Positions 57,496-64,000 of a stretch of DNA of 64,000 bases are shown here, one piece after another. The stretch comes from Lentinus brumalis (taxonomy: Eukaryota > Basidiomycota > Agaricomycetes > Polyporales > Polyporaceae): the NCBI GenBank assembly GCA_001792895.1, contig MARA01000004.1:1364001-1428000 (forward strand). The letters run 5' to 3'. Below the pieces are notes generated by a model. The model had not been told where the DNA came from and made no database searches. It worked only from the letters and a program-made list of their open reading frames with translations. The position numbers and the translations under genes were made by a program. Within the stretch, counting starts at the first letter, position 1. Every line of letters begins with the position of its first letter.

Positions 57496-59239
57496 ATGTC
57501 CAGTTCCCCCGACGCCTTCTACATATCTCCTTCCGAGGTGAACCTCTATTATGATGGTCTGCCGTCCCGCCCCGCTTGGTATATCGGACGAATAAGACGT
57601 CGTGGACGAATCCCACCAGCGCCGACTCGAAGGCGGACGATGAGGAGCCGGAGGCATCCCGCTGGCTGAAGGAGCTCCGGCCGGTCTTCGGTCACAAGCT
57701 CATTGAGGCTTGGCCAAAGCTGGCCCCCAAGATTGTCGAGTGCTTGGATTCCAAGAATGTTCTGTTTACGACCATCGACGGAATCCGGTTCGCCATCGGA
57801 GACGGACCGGCAGGTGCCGTCACCATCTGGATCGGGGTGCGTTGCGGCGAGCTCACGGCTGAGCGTGCCCACGACGCGGCGCGCAGTTGCTTGGCTCTTC
57901 TGAAGGAGTTCGACATCACCGACGTCGACATCGAGTTCAGGGAGTCCCTGTACACCCGCTTGGCTGGTCCGACGCTTCTCAAAGCCGTACCTGATGGTGA
58001 CGCAACGGCCGCGATCCGCGCTCGTTTCACGTCAGCCCTCGGCCTGTCCATAGCTCCCGCGGGTGAGAGGTCTACCGTCGAAGGCACCGCAGGTTTCTAC
58101 TTCGCAGAGGGCGGGGATAGCGATGTCATCTATTTCGTCGCGGCTCGACATGTCCTCTTCCCGCCGCCGAAGGGGAAACTGGTCTTCCCTTCCGCCGTAT
58201 GCCCAGAGAACGCGCTTTTTCTCAACATCGACGGCGAAGCGCCTCGTCGCGACGTGCTCCTCCTCAGTACGAACAAGCTCGAGGAATTCATCGTCGCTAT
58301 TCAAGAACAAATCAAAGATTTGATGTCGGAAATCAAGCAATATCTTCTCATGGTCGACAATCAGCGGATGAAGGGGATGGAAGCCAACGCCGATATCATC
58401 CAATGCCTGAACAACAGTAAGACGGCAGTCCAGGCCCTGAACGAGTTCCAAGAAGTCATCAAGAAGCAATGGATGCTCGAGTCCAATCGCATCATCGGTC
58501 AAGTCGTGTGGTCCCCGCCCATCACCCCCGGTGTGACTGACTGTGGCTACACGGACGATTTTGCCGTCGTACGGCTCGACCGCTCGAAGGTGGGCAACGC
58601 GTTCATGGGCAACGTGCTCAGCTTGGGTATGTTGCTGTCCTTCTCACTCAGACCGTCTAGTGCGACTCATTGAGAACATCAGGCTCGGGCCCCACAGCAA
58701 TCTCGTCGGCTGACTTCTCTGCCATGATGTACCTCGGGCCCCAGGGTAACCACATGAAGCCCGTCTTCGCAAACTCAGACCTCCATCTGCTCAAGCTCCA
58801 AGGGCCGATCCCGGAGGAGGAAATGACGCATCCGGTGTCTCTTGAAGAATGCCTTGACCAGGACAAATTGAAAACCGCTCTTCGGGTCATCAAGAATGGC
58901 TCCACCACCGGCCCGACCATCGGTTGCGCTACAGGGATCTTTTCTATCACTCGGCAGTACTTCGACGATGGAAGCACGCAGACGTCGAAGGAATGGGCGA
59001 TATGCCCCGGAAGAGACGAGTCTAGAGTCTTGAGCTCTCCCGTCTTCTGCTCTGCTGGTGACTCTGGCGCACTCGTTGCCGATGGCTGTGGGCGAATGGG
59101 CGGTCTCCTCTCTGGGTCCTCCGGTAGCCAGCTTAGCAACGCAACGGACATCGCCTACGCCACACCTGCCTTCTATCTCTGGTCACGTATCCAGGAACAG
59201 TTCCCCAACGCTCACCTCAACCCGGTGATCAGCACCTAG
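57496..59239 (+). CDS. Trypsin-like (GDSG) protein with helical insertion, paralogue 1
   Basis: The start is ATG 57496 (MSSSPDAFYISPSEVNLYYD). No signal peptide, so probably cytosolic. A N-terminal region (LRPVFGHKLIEAWPKLAPKI, CLDSKNVLFTTIDGIRFAIG) is followed by a chymotrypsin-like fold. Candidate triad: His in VIYFVAARHVLFPP (about residue 218), Asp in TDDFAVVRLD (about 353) and Ser in CSAGDSGALVADGCGRMGGL (about 503). Between His and Asp lies an extra helical stretch (EEFIVAIQEQIKDLMSEIKQ). One intron (about 58627-58681). The N-terminal frame breaks at CGCCCCGC (57570-57573): one more C would join DGLPSRP to LVYR, as in paralogue 2. A function is not known; protease activity is inferred from the triad only. 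Confidence 0.75.
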
Positions 59240-61296
59240 CCACCACCATCATGTCCTCTCGCGTCTGGTTCCTGGTCCACGTGTCTTCTTCAACACCTCT
59301 CTAGTCGGACGCGGCAGACGCCGCTCAGCGGTGGTAGCCTGGCACGGCGATCTTCGTTGGCATCGAGAAGTCAGTCGAAGTCGAGAGGCTCGAGGCGCAG
59401 TGTTGAGGCCAGCAATTCAATAGCCCCCACGCGGTCAACGAGCGACCAAGACTGGCCGCTGCGGTATCGCCAAGCGGCCCTTTCACTGCGCTGGCTCTTG
59501 TGCGTGTTACGTGACTCCCCTCCGCTTCCCCTCGCAGCTGTGCGTGAGGCATGGCAGCTCGCTCAAGACGACTCTCCCTTGTGGTCTACTCGTCCTTGTG
59601 GTCGGACCTATGTCTCTCATTCAACGACCTCCTATCTACTATACTCGACGCTCGTGCCTCTTGAAGAACGCCCAAATGTGGACAGTGTGACAGTGTGGTT
59701 CGACGCCCAAGCCGCTCATACTCTCGCTCGCTCGCTACCTCTTCGACGCTGACATGACTTCTGAGCGGCTGCCTATTCTCCAAACGCATCTTCCCTTCGG
59801 TGACTCTATCACACATCTGTCATCCGGTCTCCGCGGGCGTGCTACCTGTCCGTTACCCACTCTAAACACCGTGAAGCACTGTTACGTTTGGACCATCCTC
59901 TTGGAGCCTCTTGAGGTTGAAGCAGGTCGTCGCCTCGCCTGTGAGGGACCTCACTACCTTCGCATCTGCCACTTCAGCCGCAGCCGCCACGTCGTTGAAG
60001 ATGAAGTCCAAGCAAGGCTCAGCGACAACTCCGATTCCGAGCCGAGTTCTCCAACGGCCAGGGGAAGAACACGCGGCCGGCACTCCGTACGTCCGACCGG
60101 AAGATCATCTTGTGATTGACCTGCACACATCGAGCACCGACCGGAACTCATCCCAACGTCTCAAGGTGAAGACGAGGCCGAGATAACTCCCGCATGGGTC
60201 GCCATCATAGCTGCACGCTGTGCCACCCTCGGGTTCCGGTCACGGTTCGTTCATTCTCATCTGCTCAGGAACCGATACCGAAACTGGTGGACCGTGGTGA
60301 TCTTGCAGAGTCCATGTCACAGCGTGCGAACGCCCAGGCATTCTGTTCGGAGACGACCCATACGACGCCCAAGATGAATATCTCGGACAAGGGCGATCGG
60401 TCGCTGCTGAAGCTCAGTCTGCTACGGTGCACGTCCGCTCCTCGGATCCCTTCGGACTGTTCAAGCGCGCACTCTCCTTCGCCTGGTCCATTCTCCGAGG
60501 GCGTCCCGTCCTGTAGAGTCCTGAGTCGGCAGGATCATACAGTATAAGTACTAGTACATGATTTCCACGTGTACCATGGGTCTCCACATTTATCATGTTA
60601 TTGTGTATCATGAAAAGTCCTCCATATGACGAGTACGACGTGAGAGTGTCGGTTCTGGTCAAACACCCCCACAAGCGGCGGAGGAGGAAGAGGGGAAGGG
60701 TACACAGTGGCGGCGGAAGCCCCGAAAAGGCAGCGGCAGGCGTCATAGGCGCCTTCGTTATCTGGTGAGATAAGATGTATCTAAATAGGGAAAGAGCTTA
60801 CTCCTGCTTTAATCAGTGCTTACTGTATCAATCCCTCCTGTACTCAAGTACTCCTACCCTCGTCGTCGGCGGACCTCTCCATTACGTTGTAGTTGAGAAG
60901 TTTCAGTGAGTACCCAATGTTGATATCTCTTGCTCCTCGTACTCATGTTATCGCTCTCCCTATACCCTCTTGTCGGGTCCCGATCGCATGTTCGGCGGCT
61001 GATCCACAAACATCAGCTTTGATCCCGCACATTCGCCACTCAGGCTCGGCGGATGATCCCCTTGACCAACGCTTGAGACCCCCGTGCGCGTCGAGTGCTC
61101 TTAAGCACATTCGAAGACTTCCACCGACCCACCGTTCGCCCCTTTGCGCAGGTGACCAGTCCGTATACCTAGCGCGTCTTCAGAACCATCGCTGAACTTG
61201 TGCGCCTGCTTCACAGATCGAAGGCGAAGACGTACTTGGTTTCATAGCTCAGGAGAGCAACGAGGGATCTCACTATCTCCACCACCGACGTGGCCG
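59240..61296. other. Two-kilobase interval between the protease-like paralogues
   Basis: A + strand frame at 59357-59752 is protein-like in part (EERPNVDSVTVWFDAQAAHT) but has no ATG. Another at 59754-60119 (ITHLSSGLRGRATCPLPT, VVEDEVQARLSDNSDSEPSS) follows directly. They could be exons of an unrecognised gene or remnants. 60780-61290 is the probable promoter of paralogue 2. Nothing else recognised. Confidence 0.35.
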
Positions 61297-62988
61297 ATGA
61301 CAACGCATCCAGCGTACTCTGTCTCGGAGTCGGAGGCGATGGGGTATTTCTGGGGACTACCTTCCAGCCCGCGATTAGTGTATCGTATCGGCACCCCGTT
61401 GACCCAGCCCATCGATTTCGACATGTTTCATCAGTTGAAGGTGCTCAGACCAGTCTTCGACCGCAAACTAGTCGAAGTGTGGGGAGAGATGGGCCCGCGG
61501 GTTGTTGCCTTTCTTGACTCCAAGAATGTCAAGTTCACGACCATCGACTGGGTGCGCTTCTCGCTCGATTACGGACCAGCCGGTCCTGTCACTCTTTGGA
61601 TCGGGGTGCTTCCCGAGTCTCTCGCGGCTGAGGATGCTCACATCGCGGCGTGCGGTTGTCTGGCCCTTCTCCAGGAGTTCGACATCACCGACGTCGAAGT
61701 TGCATTCCGGACGTCCATCTACACTCGTTCGGCTGGTCCAAAGCTCCTCGAGCCTGTCGACAGCAGGCACCCGACGGCGGACGTCCGTGGTCCTCTCACT
61801 CCCACGCTCGGTTTACGGGTCGCTGCCAAGAACACGCCTTACGTTGAGGGCACTGGAGGGTTCTACTTCGCCGAGGGCGGCGATAGCGACAAAATCTTCT
61901 TCGTCACGGCTCGTCATTTCCTCTTCCCTCCGAACGCTGGATTCAACGACCGCGACGACTTCAATTCTAGTGCGCCTCGTCATGATGTCGTCCTCCTCGG
62001 AACCAAGGCGTTCAGCGACATGATTGCGTCTATCGACTATAAGATCGAACGACACATACTCTACGTCGACCGCTACAGGCGGGAACTCCACGCATTGGAG
62101 AAGAGAGTAGCGAAGAACACCAAACAGACCGCTCGGAAAGCTTTGAAAGAGTGTAAGAGGATTGGGGGTCAGTGCGCGAGGAGAGCAGGGCAAGCAAAGC
62201 CCTTGGCAAGCTCCACGACGAGGTCATCAACGATTGGGCCGACGACAGTCGGCGTGTCTTGGGTCACGTCATCTGCTCCCCTCCCGTCACTCTCGGTGCC
62301 GCCTCTGAAGGTTACACCGAGGACTACGCTGTGGTCGAGCTCGACAGCTCCAAGATCGACAAACATGTCTTCAGGGGTAACGCTATCGAGTTTGGTACGT
62401 CAGAGCTTGCCATGAAGACCGTCAGATAGCTGAGTGGTCTCTGATCAATCAGGCACGACGTTATCGTCGCCCGCCCAAATCCTGACCAGGTTGCATGCAG
62501 ACACCCGCACAGTCTGTTCTGTCTCTCCGTGTGATCGCCTCTACAAACTTCACGGCCACCTGAGAGAAGAAGATATGCATCGTCCCAACCTGTTCAATGG
62601 CAAAGGCGAAGAGTGCCTCATGGTCGTCAAGAGCGGCTCCGGCTCCGGCGTGACTGTCGGGAGCGCTACCGGCATCTTCTCCTACGTCCGGGAGTACTTC
62701 GATGACGGCACCCACCGGACGTCAAGAGAATGGGCTATACTCCCCTACAGCCAGACGTCAGGCGTGTTCTCCGCCCTCGGCGACTCCGGTTCTTTGATCG
62801 CTGATGGTCGCGGACGGTTCGGCGGCCTCCTCACTGGGGGCGCTGGCGCCGACACGAGGCACTTTGACATCACGTACGCGACACCGTTCTTCTGGCTCTG
62901 GCCGCGTATCAAGGCGAACGGGTTTCCAGATGCTCACCTCGATCTGGACGCATATATCGACTTTGACCCGGACACCTTCATGGTCTGA
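61297..62988 (+). CDS. Trypsin-like (GDSG) protein with helical insertion, paralogue 2
   Basis: The start is ATG 61297 (MTTHPAYSVSESEAMGYFW). It aligns along its length with paralogue 1: LPSSPRLVYR, LKVLRPVFDRKLVEVWGEMG, LDSKNVKFTTIDWVRFSLDY, EFDITDVEVAFRTSIYTRSA, EGTGGFYFAEGGDSDKIFFV, the His in TARHFLFPP (about residue 206), the Asp in EDYAVVELD (about 342) and the Ser in FSALGDSGSLIADGRGRFGG (about 474). The insertion between His and Asp is again helical (KIERHILYVDRYRRELHALE). One intron at about 62394-62453. The frame needs one extra base at the G run in GATTGGGGGTCAG (62164-62168); this joins CKRIGG to VREESRASK. The last part, TYATPFFWLWPRIKANGFPD, is conserved. Same inferred role as paralogue 1. 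Confidence 0.77.
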
Positions 62989-64000
62989 TATTGCGACGTC
63001 GACTCGGCGTCGGCCAAAGCGACATTTACGACACGGTGCCAGTCGTCGGGAATGCTGCCAGTGACTCGGAGTCGGTTCGATTGGCGTTGGCCAGTGTTAC
63101 CGTATGGTCGAGGGTTTTTGGTTTGTAACTTGTTGTATGGGCCAGCCCTCTTGGCACCAACTTAGTAAATACTTACGCGTACGTCGCCAACTCCGTTTTC
63201 CTTCCGAATGTCAAGCTTCCTCTGCTCTAGCAGAGATATATCTGGGCAACATGGTGTCCTTAAACGAACCGAGCTTCGGATTGTGGAGTGAACTGTGGTT
63301 GTTGTCTGCTGGGGAAGCATATCTTATACCTTCCACGGCAATAAGTCCGCGGATTAACTATGCGGAACGGTACAAGCTCTCATTTTGCGCAGACGGTTCG
63401 ATGATACAACGTTGCCGACCCTGTCGCACGATGTGGCTGCTCCGTATAACTTATCGCCCTCCTCAAGCAGTCGTACACGGTCGGGAGCTCTAGCCTCTTT
63501 TACAGATCAGGATCAAAGGTCCGCTTATCACTGTGGAACTCTTCAGCAATAGTGACTTGCAAGTCCCGGCCTCAGGCCGTCAAGCCGTGAGGCCGAGCCC
63601 CCACTGAGGCCGGGACGGGACGGGCCCTTCTGGGGGCTTCTGACGGCTTGACGGCTCGTCTTGGACTGTTGGCAAGCCCGAGCCGAGCCGTCAGGCCGGG
63701 GCTTTGACGCTCTTCCTCATACTGCAGTAGAAGGCCCGCTGTGAGCCGAAGATAGGTCAGAATTTAACTCCACAACGTCGGAGTGAACTCACATCAACAT
63801 GATAGGTGAATCCCTGCGATGTGTTCGCGCACCGGGCATTGTCTGGCGCATGACCATCGTCGACAGTGCTCAGTCAGCACCAGGTAAAGTGTTGACTGTC
63901 CGTAGACCGATCTTCAAGCACTGAATCAACCATCGTCAGGTGCAAGAGCATCGTAACATACCCTCAGCGTTGCATCTTTCAACGGCGCCTGTGACTCACC
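62989..64000. other. Right end of window, no gene recognised
   Basis: A frame at 63104-63493 (+) is open but not protein-like. On the minus strand, 63740-64000 shows several GT-AG pairs, including GTGAGT at the far end (63995-64000), and may be the edge of a gene beyond the window. Confidence 0.35.
63563..63700. repeat. GC-rich interleaved palindromes
   Basis: GTCCCGGCCTCA (63563-63574) pairs with TGAGGCCGGGAC (63605-63616), and CCGTCAAGCCGT (63578-63589) pairs with ACGGCTTGACGG (63643-63654). The two stems interleave. A third related motif, AGCCGTCAGGCCGGGG, is at about 63685-63700. It could be the end of a repetitive element. Confidence 0.7.

Noticed and set aside
1..64000. CRISPR arrays, operons or bacterial-type promoters
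   Set aside because: The sequence is eukaryotic (spliced genes, U6 snRNA); no regularly spaced short repeats were seen.

Overview
The window looks like nuclear DNA of an agaricomycete fungus (Basidiomycota), and a wood-rot polypore-type genome fits best. Genes are GC-rich and packed, and nearly all are cut by many short GT-AG introns (about 45-70 nt). It carries families typical of mushrooms: DUF6533 multi-pass proteins, MARVEL-like four-pass proteins, a fungal voltage-gated proton channel, MCH1, ALG3 and a SUR7/PalI protein. All calls come from reading translations and splice signals by eye. Exon boundaries are therefore models, and no database search was run.

Layout. 1-11.3 kb is a rearranged accessory block. 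It holds the 5' half of an M13-family metallopeptidase gene in two copies (1-824, running off the left edge, and a truncated, frameshifted copy at 8810-10586). Between them are about 6 kb of very intron-dense + strand sequence without a recognisable product, including a roughly 600-bp tandem repeat. 11.6-19.3 kb holds a hypothetical gene, an inverted pseudogene fragment of NOP2, a MARVEL-like gene, an MCH1-type transporter and ALG3. 19.5-26.2 kb is one ABC-C (MRP-type) transporter. 26.7-30.1 kb holds U6 snRNA, a second four-pass membrane gene and the proton channel. 30.3-39.6 kb is a same-strand array of four DUF6533 genes separated by gene-poor spacers. 40.76-41.42 kb is a young non-autonomous DNA transposon with 94-bp perfect terminal inverted repeats and an 8-bp target duplication.

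42.3-55.0 kb is a housekeeping stretch: FUN14, NOP2 (25S rRNA m5C methyltransferase), a SUR7/PalI membrane protein, a disordered Ala/Glu/Pro/Lys-rich protein and eIF2B-epsilon. 55.5-57.0 kb carries an apparent join between the N-terminal half of DNA polymerase delta subunit 4 and a degenerate kinase-like protein. 57.5-63.0 kb holds two tandem paralogues of a trypsin-like (GDSG) protein with a large helical insertion. The right end has palindromic GC-rich repeats.

No metabolic gene cluster is apparent; adjacent genes mostly serve unrelated cellular roles. Several + strand genes need single-base corrections at G or C runs to stay in frame, which points to assembly errors as much as to gene decay.
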